This document shows, piece by piece, positions 18,101 to 25,970 of a stretch of DNA of 64,000 bases. This stretch comes from an uncultured bacterium. Its GTDB lineage: Bacteria > Bacillota > Clostridia > Peptostreptococcales > Anaerovoracaceae. The stretch is from positions 1-64,000 of the forward strand of contig CAJMLH010000004.1 of the NCBI GenBank assembly GCA_905214195.1, in the 5' to 3' direction. Below the pieces are notes generated by a model. The model saw nothing but the letters and a program-made list of their open reading frames with translations. It searched no databases and was not told where the DNA came from. The first letter of the stretch is position 1. Every line of letters starts with the position of its first letter. A program made the translations under genes and the position numbers.

Positions 18101-18637
18101 TCCAACACCGGAGGTCAGTCATCCAAAGCGACACCTATAGGAGCGGTTGCTAAATTTGCGGCATCCGGAAAAGCAGTTAAGAAAAAAGACCTTGCCCAGA
18201 TAGCAATGGCTTACGGATATGTATATGTAGCTCAAATAGCTATGGGTGCAAATCCTGCCCAGACTCTTAAGGCTATAAGAGAGGCCGAAAGCTATGACGG
18301 TCCTTCATTGATAATCGCCTATGCACCTTGTATCAATCACGGAGTTAAAGCAGGCATGAATAAATCCATGCTGGAAATGAAACATGCAGTTCTTTCCGGA
18401 TATTGGAATCTGCTCAGATATAATCCTGATTTGGCTAAGGAGGGCAAGAATCCTCTTTCACTGGACAGTGGAGCTGCTACTGAAAATTACAGAGACTTTA
18501 TAATGGGCGAAGTAAGATACAACTCCCTGAAGTTGAAGTTCCCTGAAAGAGCGGAAAAACTCTTTGAAGAGGCGGAAGAAACGGCTAAACAAAGATATGA
18601 GACATTGCTCAATCGCAAGAAGAGCATGGATAATTAA
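15113..18637 (+). CDS. nifJ: Pyruvate:ferredoxin (flavodoxin) oxidoreductase
   Basis: The single-chain enzyme oxidises pyruvate with CoA to acetyl-CoA and CO2, reducing ferredoxin. Its 1174 residues match the usual length. The N-terminal pyruvate-binding domain starts with IYPITPSSPMAE. Two ferredoxin clusters lie near residues 695 (CMQCNWCSYVCP) and 747 (CTGCGSCADVCP). The proximal cluster cysteines are in CPGCGES (about 816), ATGCSSIWG (about 843) and APCINHG (about 1073). The TPP site is GGDGWAYDIGYGGLDHVL plus the following NTGGQSS. Start ATG 15113 uses AAGGAG at 9 bases; GTG 15104 overlaps it. Confidence 0.97.
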   Translation: MRKLKTMDGNTAAAHVAYAFSEVAAIYPITPSSPMAESMDEWVSQDRTNIFGEKVKIVEMQSEGGAAGAVHGAITAGSYTSTFTASQGLLLMIPNMYKLAGEQTPTVFHVAARALATHALSIFGDHSDVMGCRQTGFAMLASNSVQQVMDLAAVAHLATIAGRLPMLHFFDGFRTSHENQKIEVWDYEELKSMVDWSAVRAFKDRSLNPNHPHSMGSAEQPETFFQHREACNSAYLATADIVAEYMNKVNEKIGTDYKPFNYYGDPEAEEIIVAMGSVCDAAEEVIDYLRGKGKKVGIVEVHLYRPFSRKYLLDVIPETVKKIAVLDRTKEPGGVGEPLFLDVVSALRGSRFENALIVGGRYGLGSKDTQPGDILAVYENLWSENPKKEFTISITDDVTNLSLTPSEYPDVAPKGTKACKFWGLGADGTVGANKNSVKIIGDHTDKKVQAYFQYDSKKSGGITISHLRFGDEPIKSTYYVKQADFVACHNSAYIHKYEMVEDVKPGGFFLLNCVWNDAELEEHLPAKMKRYIANNDVQFYTCDAVNIAKEIGLGARRTNSVLQAAFFKLADIIPIDDAVTYMKDAIKKTYGKKGEKIVNMNLEAVDAGINNVHRVEVPESWKTAYDDAKPKEMTGRDKLHTDYLNKVLIPTNTMAGDSVPVSTFVDTANGMVPAGTAAYEKRGIAADVPNWNMANCMQCNWCSYVCPHGVIRPFVMDEKEAEPIKDTVLPMKGEKGKFFTIGISALDCTGCGSCADVCPARKKAIEMKPAEDEYVNGQQDRFNYLFNDVTEKETKFKDDSVKGSQFKQPLMEFSGACPGCGESPYAKLVTQLFGDRMFIANATGCSSIWGCSAPSSPYTVNKEGKGPAWANSLFEDNAEFGLGMTISVQARRKELKSAVERLTDVVGIPAKAWLATMDDAKASGRTGDALAEACKEYAGSNADAKYVIENRDMLVKPSMWIFGGDGWAYDIGYGGLDHVLASGENVNVMVFDTEVYSNTGGQSSKATPIGAVAKFAASGKAVKKKDLAQIAMAYGYVYVAQIAMGANPAQTLKAIREAESYDGPSLIIAYAPCINHGVKAGMNKSMLEMKHAVLSGYWNLLRYNPDLAKEGKNPLSLDSGAATENYRDFIMGEVRYNSLKLKFPERAEKLFEEAEETAKQRYETLLNRKKSMDN

Positions 18638-18652
18638 GAGGGGAGGGTGATT

Positions 18653-19510
18653 ATGATGAAAAGATTTGAAGTTACTTACAAAAGGAGACTTAATTCCAAT
18701 ATGGTCTGGCTCAAGATTTATGCACCTCTTGTAGCAAGAAAGGCCAGACCGGGTCAGTTTATCATCCTTCGTACCGATGAATACGGAGAAAGAATTCCTT
18801 TGACCATGGCAGGACATGACTCTGAAGCAGGAACTATAGATTTAATTTATGCAGCGGTAGGAAGAACTACGATGCTTATGGATCAGCTTGAAGTAGGAGA
18901 CTGCTTCGCAGATATAGTCGGACCTTTAGGAAAACCCACAAACATGGAGGGTCTTAAAAAAGTATGTGTTGTAGGGGGAGGGACAGGAAATGCTCTTGCC
19001 TATCCTCTTGCCACAGGCATGAAGAAAGCAGGCATTGAAGTTGATATGATAGAGGGCTTCAAGACTAAGGAGCTGGTTATACTGGAGGATGAATTCAGAG
19101 CCGGGGTGGATAACCTCTATGTTGTTACTGATGACGGCTCATACGGAGAAAAGGCATTTACGACAGATAAACTGAAAGAACTTATTGAAGCAGGAAATGT
19201 CTATGATGAAATAGTTGCCGTAGGTCCGCCTATGATGATGAAATTCGTATGTCAGATAGCCGAGGAACATAATATAAAATCTATAGCTTCTTTGACTGCA
19301 TACATGATAGACGGAACAGGCATGTGCGGAGGATGCCGCTGCAATATAGGCGGTGAAGATAAGTTTGTCTGCGTAGACGGGCCGGAATTTGACGGCTCTC
19401 TTGTAGACTGGGATGAGCTTATCAGAAGAAGCAACTATTACAAAGATCAGGAAGCAGAAGACAGGGCGCACATATGCCGTCTGACAGGAGGTGTTCGTTA
19501 CCATGATTAA
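18653..19510 (+). CDS. nfnA: NADH-dependent reduced ferredoxin:NADP+ oxidoreductase, subunit A (sulfide dehydrogenase beta-like)
   Basis: The protein has an FAD-binding barrel with RIPLTMAG near residue 45, a pyridine-nucleotide fold with GGGTGNALAYP near 105, and a C-terminal 2Fe-2S site, GTGMCGGCRCNI followed by VCVDGPEFDG, the usual pattern of this PyrK/dihydroorotate-reductase-like family. It pairs with the following GltA-like subunit to form an electron-bifurcating flavoprotein that couples NADH and ferredoxin oxidation to NADP+ reduction. ATG 18653 and ATG 18656 both follow GGGGAGGG. It follows PFOR, whose ferredoxin it would use, and overlaps the next gene by 8 bases. Confidence 0.9.
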   Translation: MMKRFEVTYKRRLNSNMVWLKIYAPLVARKARPGQFIILRTDEYGERIPLTMAGHDSEAGTIDLIYAAVGRTTMLMDQLEVGDCFADIVGPLGKPTNMEGLKKVCVVGGGTGNALAYPLATGMKKAGIEVDMIEGFKTKELVILEDEFRAGVDNLYVVTDDGSYGEKAFTTDKLKELIEAGNVYDEIVAVGPPMMMKFVCQIAEEHNIKSIASLTAYMIDGTGMCGGCRCNIGGEDKFVCVDGPEFDGSLVDWDELIRRSNYYKDQEAEDRAHICRLTGGVRYHD

Positions 19511-20891
19511 CTTAGTAAGAGAAAAGAATCCTATGCCTGAACAGGCTCCTGATGTCCGCAACAAAAATTTCCTTGAAGTAGCTTGTGGTTATACAGAGGA
19601 GATGGCAATAAATGAGGCAATGAGATGTCTGAAATGTCGTAAAAAGCCTTGTATGTCAGGCTGCCCCGTAATGGTAAAAATACCTGATTTTATTGCAAAG
19701 GTAGCAGAGGGAGAATTTGAAGAAGCGTATCAAATTATCAGTGAAACAAGCTCACTTCCTGCTATATGCGGCAGAGTTTGTCCTCAAGAAACTCAGTGTG
19801 AGGGCAAGTGTGTTCGCGGAACTAAGGGTGAACCTGTTGCAATAGGTCGTTTGGAAAGATTTGTGGCTGATTGGCACGCTGCTAATTACGGTGATGAAGA
19901 AATAAAGCCGGCAGAAAGCAATGGTCATAAAGTCGCCATTATCGGAGCAGGACCTGCAGGACTTGCATGTGCAGGAGATTTGGTAAACAAAGGTTACGAT
20001 GTTACAGTATTTGAAAGTCTTCATAAGACAGGGGGAGTTCTTGTATACGGAATACCTCAGTTCCGTCTTCCAAAAGAAATAGTTGCGGCAGAAGTAGCAG
20101 GTCTTGAGGCTAAAGGTGTCAAATTTGTAACAGATGCTATCGTGGGAAGAGCTATAACTGTAGACGAATTGATGAAAGAAGAGGGTTTTGAGTCTGTGTT
20201 TATAGGCACGGGAGCAGGACTTCCGGCATTTATGAACATACCGGGAGAAAATCTCCTTGGAGTATGTTCGGCAAACGAGTATCTGACACGAATAAATCTC
20301 ATGAAAGCTTATCTGCCTGAGTATGATACTCCTATACAGCATGCAAAAAATATTGCTGTAGTCGGAGGCGGAAATGTAGCCATGGATGCGGCAAGGTGCG
20401 CTAAGCGTATGGGTGCCGAAAATGTATATATTATATATCGTCGTTCGGCAGCTGAAATACCGGCAAGAGCCGAAGAAATACACCATGCGGTAGAGGAGGG
20501 TATAGATTTCAGATATCTGACCAACCCAGTAGCTGTAAAAGGCACTGAGGACGGCCATGTATGCGGTATAGAATGTGTAAAGATGGAACTTGGAGAACCT
20601 GATGCTTCCGGCAGGAGAAAACCTGTAGAAGTAAAGGATTCAAATTTCGTACTGGATGTGGACTGCGTTATAATGGCAATAGGAACGAAATTGAACACCC
20701 TTATTCTTGATACTACAGATGAGCTTGCCGCCAATAAAAAAGGCGGCATAGGCACCGATGAAAAAGCAGCTACAAACAGAGCCGGAATATTTGCAGGCGG
20801 AGATGCTGTTACAGGAGCCGCCACAGTAATTAAGGCAATGGGAGCAGGAAAAGTTGCTGCAGCAGGCATTGACGAATACTTGAGCAAATAG
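19503..20891 (+). CDS. nfnB: NfnB / glutamate synthase small-subunit-like NADPH oxidoreductase
   Basis: The 462-residue protein matches the GltD/NfnB family: N-terminal iron-sulfur cysteines (CLKCRKKPCMSGCP and CGRVCPQETQCEGKC, residues 40-105), an FAD fold with GAGPAGLACAGDL near 150, and an NADPH fold with GGGNVAMDAARCAKRMG near 285. Annotation pipelines often call it NADPH-dependent glutamate synthase, but with NfnA directly upstream and no large glutamate synthase subunit the bifurcating Nfn role is more likely. ATG 19503 follows GGAGGTG; the operon ends with a strong terminator 14 bases after the stop. Confidence 0.92.
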   Translation: MINLVREKNPMPEQAPDVRNKNFLEVACGYTEEMAINEAMRCLKCRKKPCMSGCPVMVKIPDFIAKVAEGEFEEAYQIISETSSLPAICGRVCPQETQCEGKCVRGTKGEPVAIGRLERFVADWHAANYGDEEIKPAESNGHKVAIIGAGPAGLACAGDLVNKGYDVTVFESLHKTGGVLVYGIPQFRLPKEIVAAEVAGLEAKGVKFVTDAIVGRAITVDELMKEEGFESVFIGTGAGLPAFMNIPGENLLGVCSANEYLTRINLMKAYLPEYDTPIQHAKNIAVVGGGNVAMDAARCAKRMGAENVYIIYRRSAAEIPARAEEIHHAVEEGIDFRYLTNPVAVKGTEDGHVCGIECVKMELGEPDASGRRKPVEVKDSNFVLDVDCVIMAIGTKLNTLILDTTDELAANKKGGIGTDEKAATNRAGIFAGGDAVTGAATVIKAMGAGKVAAAGIDEYLSK

Positions 20892-20904
20892 AGATGCTTT
20901 GGAA

Positions 20905-20940
20905 GACCCACGAGCCGCAAAGCTCGTGGGTCGTTTTTTT
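20905..20940 (+). terminator. Strong rho-independent terminator ending the PFOR-Nfn operon
   Basis: GACCCACGAGC pairs perfectly with GCTCGTGGGTC (11 bp, 6-base loop) and is followed by GTTTTTTT. Confidence 0.95.
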
Positions 20941-21340
20941 GGTTCTATGTCAAAAGTTGGTTCTGCAATAAATGTTTTGTCCTATAACTCCATAAGTTGT
21001 TATATAACCCTATAAGCTAATGTTTGCCGCTGCTGCGATACTTGTTGCCGGAAACTCCGATTTTTTGCAAAATAGACAACAAACAGGTGTCTAAATTCGT
21101 CGAAAGTAGTCTCCAGAGAGTTAAATGTTGGCAGGTTTTCAAATAAAGGCCCGGAATGACAACATTTTCCCACTAAAATGTTGTCAAAATTTCCTAAAAT
21201 AAAAGAAATGGCAACCGGGCGACATTTTATGACAAATTTCGCCGTAATGCGACATTGTCAAGTCGTAATTACGGTGGCAACATATACTCTGTCCGACTTA
21301 AAACAATAAACATAAAAGCAATTGGAATAATTTGTTTATA
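20941..21340 (+). other. 400-base non-coding stretch with hairpins and a dispersed repeat
   Basis: No credible gene was found. It contains TGTCAAAAGTTGG just after the terminator (20949-20961, repeated at 25971-25983), a perfect 11-bp hairpin GACAACATTTT/AAAATGTTGTC at 21158-21185, and a 21-base motif at 21221-21241 that recurs with one change at 49683-49703. The stretch looks like relics of small repeats or a non-coding RNA rather than an intact mobile element. Confidence 0.6.
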
Positions 21341-21344
21341 ATAG

Positions 21345-21373
21345 TTGACAATCGCCACTGGGGGGGGTATATT
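21345..21373 (+). promoter_or_regulatory. Promoter with an eight-G tract in its 17-base spacer
   Basis: TTGACA at 21345-21350 and TATATT at 21368-21373 flank exactly 17 bases, of which the last eight (21360-21367) are all G. A G8 run is out of place in this AT-rich DNA. Gain or loss of a G would move the spacer to 18 or 16 and change promoter strength, the classical design of a phase-variable promoter. It precedes the SipW/TasA-type surface operon. Confidence 0.75.
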
Positions 21374-21412
21374 AAAAGTAATAAAATACTATATGAACGG
21401 TGGGTATATGTT

Positions 21413-22210
21413 ATGGATGATCAGACCACTAATAATGTTGAAAAAAGCAAGACTAAAAAGGTAATTATAGTGCTGATAGTTTTATTGCTTATAAGCTGTA
21501 TAGGACTGGCAGCAAGATATTTGTATTTAAAAAATTCATCCGGTGAGCCGTCTACATCAACTGCACCGGGAAATACCGTAGGAGAGAGTGTTACAACCGG
21601 AGGAAATGAGGAAGAATCAGCCGAATCGGCTCAAACCCAAGTTTCGGGAAATGACGGTTCAGATAAGGTGAAAGAAGCAGTTAAACTTGAACTTCACCAA
21701 AGTAAGACGGACGATAATACGAAATTTGAAGTAGAGAATATGCTTCCCGGAGACATTGTAAGCAAATATTTTGAAGTTAAAGTGTATCACAAGAGTAATA
21801 TTGAACTGTTTTTTGCCGCAGATGTGACAGAGCAAACCAAGGACTTAGCAGACGCTCTTAATATCAAAGTTACAAGAGAAGATACCGGTTCAGTGCTTAT
21901 GGACAAGTCGTTTGCACTTGCAGACGGCAAAGAAGTTTCACAGCTGCTTAATGCCGACGGGGACGAACAGACAACAGCAAGATTTCGCATAGATGTGTCG
22001 CTTGACAAATCAGTAGGCAATGAATATCAGAATGCTTTACTGAAATCCGATTTCAAGTGGTATGTAAAAGATGACGGAAGTCTTGTCAATCCTCCTAAGA
22101 CCGGAGATGAAGCTGATATAATACTTTGGATTTTGATAGCGGATATAGCGCTTATACTTTCCCTTGCATTGGTTTATAAGAAGCAAAAGGGAGGGAAATG
22201 CCATGGATAA
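21413..22210 (+). CDS. Exported surface protein with PPKTG-type sortase signal
   Basis: The 265-residue protein has an N-terminal hydrophobic segment (residues 20-42), a Ser/Thr/Glu-rich low-complexity stretch (about 45-90), a roughly 130-residue TasA/camelysin-like beta domain, and a C-terminal sorting signal: NPPKTGDE, a hydrophobic helix and a KKQKGGK tail. PPKTG and SPKTG motifs are known substrates of Clostridioides difficile sortase B, so wall anchoring is likely. ATG 21413 follows GGTGGG at 8 bases. It overlaps the next gene by 8 bases. No sortase gene is in the window. Confidence 0.7.
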   Translation: MDDQTTNNVEKSKTKKVIIVLIVLLLISCIGLAARYLYLKNSSGEPSTSTAPGNTVGESVTTGGNEEESAESAQTQVSGNDGSDKVKEAVKLELHQSKTDDNTKFEVENMLPGDIVSKYFEVKVYHKSNIELFFAADVTEQTKDLADALNIKVTREDTGSVLMDKSFALADGKEVSQLLNADGDEQTTARFRIDVSLDKSVGNEYQNALLKSDFKWYVKDDGSLVNPPKTGDEADIILWILIADIALILSLALVYKKQKGGKCHG

Positions 22211-22751
22211 CGGTTCAAATAAAAAGAAAAAGTTAATTCTTAATGCACTTATTATTGTTGTATTGGTAATAGCTCTTTGCATTACAACTTTTGCGTTGCT
22301 TTATTCTATGGTAAAAGTAGATGACAACAGCTTTATGACAGGAAGCATAAAAGTCAATCTTAATGACGGAAAACCTGTAATAGAGGAAGATGATTTGCTC
22401 TTTGAGCCCGGTATGACTGTTCAAAGAAAATTCTTTATAGAAAACGAAGGAACATGGGATGTCTATTACAAAATTTATTTTGAGGACATAAAGGGTGAGC
22501 TTGCAGATGTCCTTGATATCACAATTAAGGACGGAGAGCGAACAGTCTACAGCGGCAAGGTATCGGATATGACAAAGGACAAAGTTGACTCTGATGAAGA
22601 AATTTTAAGGGATGGCGAACGCCGCCAAATGACAGTTACTTTCAGCTTTCCTAAAGACTCAGGCAATGAAGTTCAAAATGCTTATCTTAAGTTTAATATG
22701 AGTGTCGATGCTGTACAGACAAAGAATAATCCGCAGAGAATGTTTGACTAA
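22203..22751 (+). CDS. TasA/camelysin-like exported protein
   Basis: The 182-residue protein has a lysine-rich start, a hydrophobic helix (residues about 9-32) and then a TasA-like beta domain: MTGSIKVNLNDGKPVIEED, FFIENEGTWDVYYKIYFEDI and VQTKNNPQ at the end. These are typical of SipW-dependent matrix proteins (TasA, camelysin) in which NEGTxxxYYKI marks the domain. Here the leader resembles a membrane anchor more than a cleavable SipW signal. ATG 22203 follows GGGAGGG and overlaps the preceding gene. Role in a matrix or envelope fibre is inference. Confidence 0.7.
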   Translation: MDNGSNKKKKLILNALIIVVLVIALCITTFALLYSMVKVDDNSFMTGSIKVNLNDGKPVIEEDDLLFEPGMTVQRKFFIENEGTWDVYYKIYFEDIKGELADVLDITIKDGERTVYSGKVSDMTKDKVDSDEEILRDGERRQMTVTFSFPKDSGNEVQNAYLKFNMSVDAVQTKNNPQRMFD

Positions 22752-22841
22752 AGGAACTTTGATAAACCTTGTTTGTGGTGTATACATGCAGTTTGTGTGA
22801 CTACATAAATGATTGGAGATTATAGTAAGGAGGAGAGAATT

Positions 22842-24224
22842 GTGACAGAAAGCAAAAAAACCAAGCGTGAATTGACGGCAAGCGTCATATCTATTGTGCT
22901 GTGCGTGGCAATGTTGGTAGGACTTACTTTCGCATGGTTTACAGACAGCGTTACCAACGGAAGAAACAAGATTCAAGCGGGAAAACTAAGCGTTGAACTT
23001 GAATATAGCACAGATATGTCAAATTGGACAAAAGTAACAGAAGATGCATCAATTTTTGATGAAAATGCACTTTGGGAACCGGGTTATACCCAGACAGTAT
23101 ATTTCAGAATAACAAACAGCGGAAATCTTGCTTTGAAATATCAATTCGGAACCAGTGTACTTAATAATTACATAGGAAAGAATCAAGCAGGTGAGCCTAT
23201 AGACCTTACAAGGATACTTAAATTCGGTATAGATCAGAATATTACACAAAAGTATGCTGACCGTACTGAAGCATACAATGCAATAAAGGATACGGCAATT
23301 GATTTTGGAACTTTTTCCGCAGCAGGTGAACTTTTATCTGCTGGAGAGTCAAATGTTGTTGCGATGACCGTATTTATGCCTGAAAGCGTTGGAAATGAAG
23401 CAAATCACGGCAGCAACCCCGGCGACACTCCTTATATAGATTTCGGTATAAATGTTGTCGCTACACAAAAGCAACACGAATCCGACAGTTTCGGCAATAA
23501 TTATGACGCAAATGCGCAGTATCCTGAAGCACAATATGGTGAAATAATTGCGCCTACACCGGCAGCTGAATTTGAAGAGAAACTGAATAACGCTAAAGAT
23601 GGAGAGATTATAGTAGTTAACGGTACAGTATCACTTACAAAGAGCCTTACCGTAAATAAGAATATAACAATAAAGGCAGGTACGGCAGGCGCTATGTTTA
23701 CAGGAACACCTCTTCATATAGGACAGGATGCTGATGTTGTCCTTGAGGGACTTAACTTTAACAGACCTACCAATGCAAAAGATAATGCCTCTGCCGTTTA
23801 TGCTTCCGGTTTTTCGGGAAATTTGACTGTTAAGAACTGCATTTTCACAGATTGCGCATGGGAAGGCATACAAATTACGCCGGCGGAAAATTGCGGAAAA
23901 ATTGAAATTATCGGATGTGAGTTCAAAAACCCTAATCTGAAAAGCATAAGATTCTTGCATATAGAAGCAGACCCTAATGTAGGCACCAATGCAAATATCG
24001 TGATTGCAGATAATGACTTCGGTTCCTTAAATCAGCTTAATTTAAACGACAGAAGAGCGTCAATGATAGATGTTGATTATATAGACAGCTTTGACCGGCT
24101 TACAGCTTACGGAAATAATATAGAGCAGAGTACAGACGATGTATATGTGTATGTATGTCTTGACAACACAGGACAATATAAAATGTTAAATAATTCTGTT
24201 ACATTCTTTACAAAAGCTAAATAG
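22842..24224 (+). CDS. SipW-type exported protein with TasA-like domain and C-terminal beta-helix
   Basis: The leader LTASVISIVLCVAMLVGLTF ending AWFTDSVTN then NKIQAGKL is the pattern cut by SipW-type signal peptidases. A TasA-like domain (about 35-230) with WEPGYTQTVYFRITNSGNLA follows, then from about residue 245 a right-handed beta-helix region in the pectate-lyase style (NITIKAGTAGAMF, LTVKNCIFTDC, IEIIGCEFKN). GTG 22842 is chosen because of AAGGAGGAGAG just upstream; the ATG at 22809 has none. Length 460 residues. It is paralogous to the frameshifted gene downstream. Confidence 0.75.
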   Translation: MTESKKTKRELTASVISIVLCVAMLVGLTFAWFTDSVTNGRNKIQAGKLSVELEYSTDMSNWTKVTEDASIFDENALWEPGYTQTVYFRITNSGNLALKYQFGTSVLNNYIGKNQAGEPIDLTRILKFGIDQNITQKYADRTEAYNAIKDTAIDFGTFSAAGELLSAGESNVVAMTVFMPESVGNEANHGSNPGDTPYIDFGINVVATQKQHESDSFGNNYDANAQYPEAQYGEIIAPTPAAEFEEKLNNAKDGEIIVVNGTVSLTKSLTVNKNITIKAGTAGAMFTGTPLHIGQDADVVLEGLNFNRPTNAKDNASAVYASGFSGNLTVKNCIFTDCAWEGIQITPAENCGKIEIIGCEFKNPNLKSIRFLHIEADPNVGTNANIVIADNDFGSLNQLNLNDRRASMIDVDYIDSFDRLTAYGNNIEQSTDDVYVYVCLDNTGQYKMLNNSVTFFTKAK

Positions 24225-24231
24225 TTTTATA

Positions 24232-24318
24232 CCGCTCCTTTTGAGCAAGGAGCGGAAATCAAAGGGCTTAAAAGATTGTTTATATAAGACGGCGCAGCTT
24301 ATACCCTTTGATTTCCGC
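24232..24318 (+). promoter_or_regulatory. Two mutually exclusive hairpins between the beta-helix paralogs
   Basis: CCGCTCCTT (24232-24240) pairs with AAGGAGCGG (24247-24255). GCGGAAATCAAAGGG (24252-24266) pairs perfectly over 15 bp with CCCTTTGATTTCCGC (24304-24318). The two stems share 24252-24255, so only one can fully form. The arrangement lies just upstream of the ribosome-binding site at about 24340 and could act as a terminator/antiterminator or an mRNA end-stabiliser. Confidence 0.55.
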
Positions 24319-24354
24319 AAATGTCGATATAATAATTTTAGGGAGGTTTAGGAA

Positions 24355-25822
24355 ATGACAGGCAAAGACACTAAAAAGAGCTTGGCAATGAGTGCAATCT
24401 CAATGCTCGTGTGTGTGGTAATGCTGGCAGGGCTTACTTTCGCATGGTTTACCGACAGCGTTACCAACAAGGGAAACCGTATACAGGCAGGAAATCTTAA
24501 GATTGATTTGCTTATGGACAAGGACGGAGCAGGTGGCGGTGGATATGTTTCCATTGCAAGCGGGAACGGGCGACATATTCAGTGAAAACGGCAACGGAGC
24601 AAATTGGGAGCCGGGTAAGACTGAAATTGTATATCTTGCCGTTAAGAACAAAGGAAACCTTGCGCTTAATTACAACATATTGCTCAATGTAAAAGACGGG
24701 GGACTTGCAAACGCTCTTGAGTATGCAGTGCTCGACGGTAAAAAAGCGGCTGACCTTGGAGGTATATCGTCATGGACTGAACTTAAGGAGTTGTCAGACG
24801 GTCAGACAGGTGATGTTAAACCGGGCGAGGTAACAGCTGCGCCTAACGGAACACTTGACGAGATAATAAAAGGAACTAAAAACGAGACTCAGTACTTTGC
24901 TCTTGCAGTACATATGAAAGAATCAGTAGGCAATGAATATGCCGGAGGAAGCATAACAATTGATGTCAATGTAGTTGCAAAACAGGCAATGGCAGAGGAA
25001 GACAGCTTTGGTAATACTTATGATGAAAATGCGACATTTCCACCTGCTTTCAGTGCCGGTACAGAGGATGAGCTTAAAACAGCTTTTGCTGATGCTAAGG
25101 ATGGAGATGTTATTGCAGTAACAAAAGACATAAATGTGAGCCAAAGAATAGATGTAAAGTCGGATGTTACAATTGATCTTGGAGAAAACACTTTGACATC
25201 AAGTAGAAACGAGCCGTTTAAGATTGCAGGTGACGGCAGTAATGAGACGAATGTTACCATAAAGGCTACTACCGGAGGCATTAAGGTTTCGGGTCAAAGT
25301 AATGAATGTTTTTATATAGGAGACACAAAGAAAGTTCCTGTAAATATTACTATAGACGGCGGTATCTATGAATCAAAAAACAGCGAATTCTTTGAGATTT
25401 GGGATTATACACCTGCTAATATTACAATAAGGAATGTCAAGTATTCGGGATATAGAGCAATTAGCCATAGCTCGTCGGGTACAGCTGTTAATATTGATGT
25501 AATAGATTCTAACCTTCATGTTGAAGATGGGTACAGTGCAGTTTATTGTAGCGGTTCTGTTGTTTGTAACATGAAGAATGTAAATCTTACTACAGCTGGA
25601 TCTGTTAGAGGATTCTGCGCATATAAAACAAGTAATTATTGTTCTGTAATCAATATAAACGGAGGTAGCTACAGCAGCGACGGCTGGCTGTTCAATACCG
25701 ACGACGGATGTAATATTAAGGTTTTCGGCGGTACATTTTCTGAAAATCCAGAGGATTATCTTGCTGAGGGATGTAACTCACTAAGAAATCCGGATGGCAC
25801 TTACACAGTCACTGCGAAGTAA
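24355..25822 (+). pseudogene. Frameshifted SipW-type beta-helix surface protein
   Basis: ATG 24355, with AGGGAGG upstream, opens a SipW-type leader (AMSAISMLVCVVMLAGLTF, then AWFTDSVTN, NRIQAGNLKIDL) nearly identical to the upstream paralog. The frame ends at 24585, but the expected continuation (GTGDIFSENGNGANWEPGKT, KNKGNLALNYNI) is present in the +1-shifted frame and stays open to 25822. Dropping one G from the GGG at 24562-24564 restores a protein of about 488 residues ending in beta-helix repeats (NITIDGGIYES, NITIRNVKYSG, ININGGSYSS). The rest is undamaged, so this is a recent mutation or a sequencing error. Confidence 0.8.
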
Positions 25823-25919
25823 ACAGTAATTTAAACTCATTATTTCTTCATCTTTCAATAGGAACGGGAATAAAATGGGATATAATGCAATTTAAAAAGT
25901 AAGGATTATATAACTATAA

Positions 25920-25965
25920 AAGCACCCGCAAAGAGCTGTAAAAAGTTTTTTGCAGGTGCTTTTTG
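25920..25965 (+). terminator. Terminator of the surface-protein operon
   Basis: AGCACCCGCAAA pairs with TTTGCAGGTGCT (one mismatch) and runs into TTTTT. It lies 98 bases after the end of the last surface gene. Confidence 0.75.
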
Positions 25966-25970
25966 CTTTG

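Noticed and set aside
19503..20891. Annotation as glutamate synthase small subunit
   Set aside because: No large subunit is present and NfnA overlaps it directly; the NfnB role fits better.
20941..21340. Insertion sequence or MITE
   Set aside because: Hairpins and a dispersed motif exist, but no clear terminal inverted repeats, target duplication or transposase.
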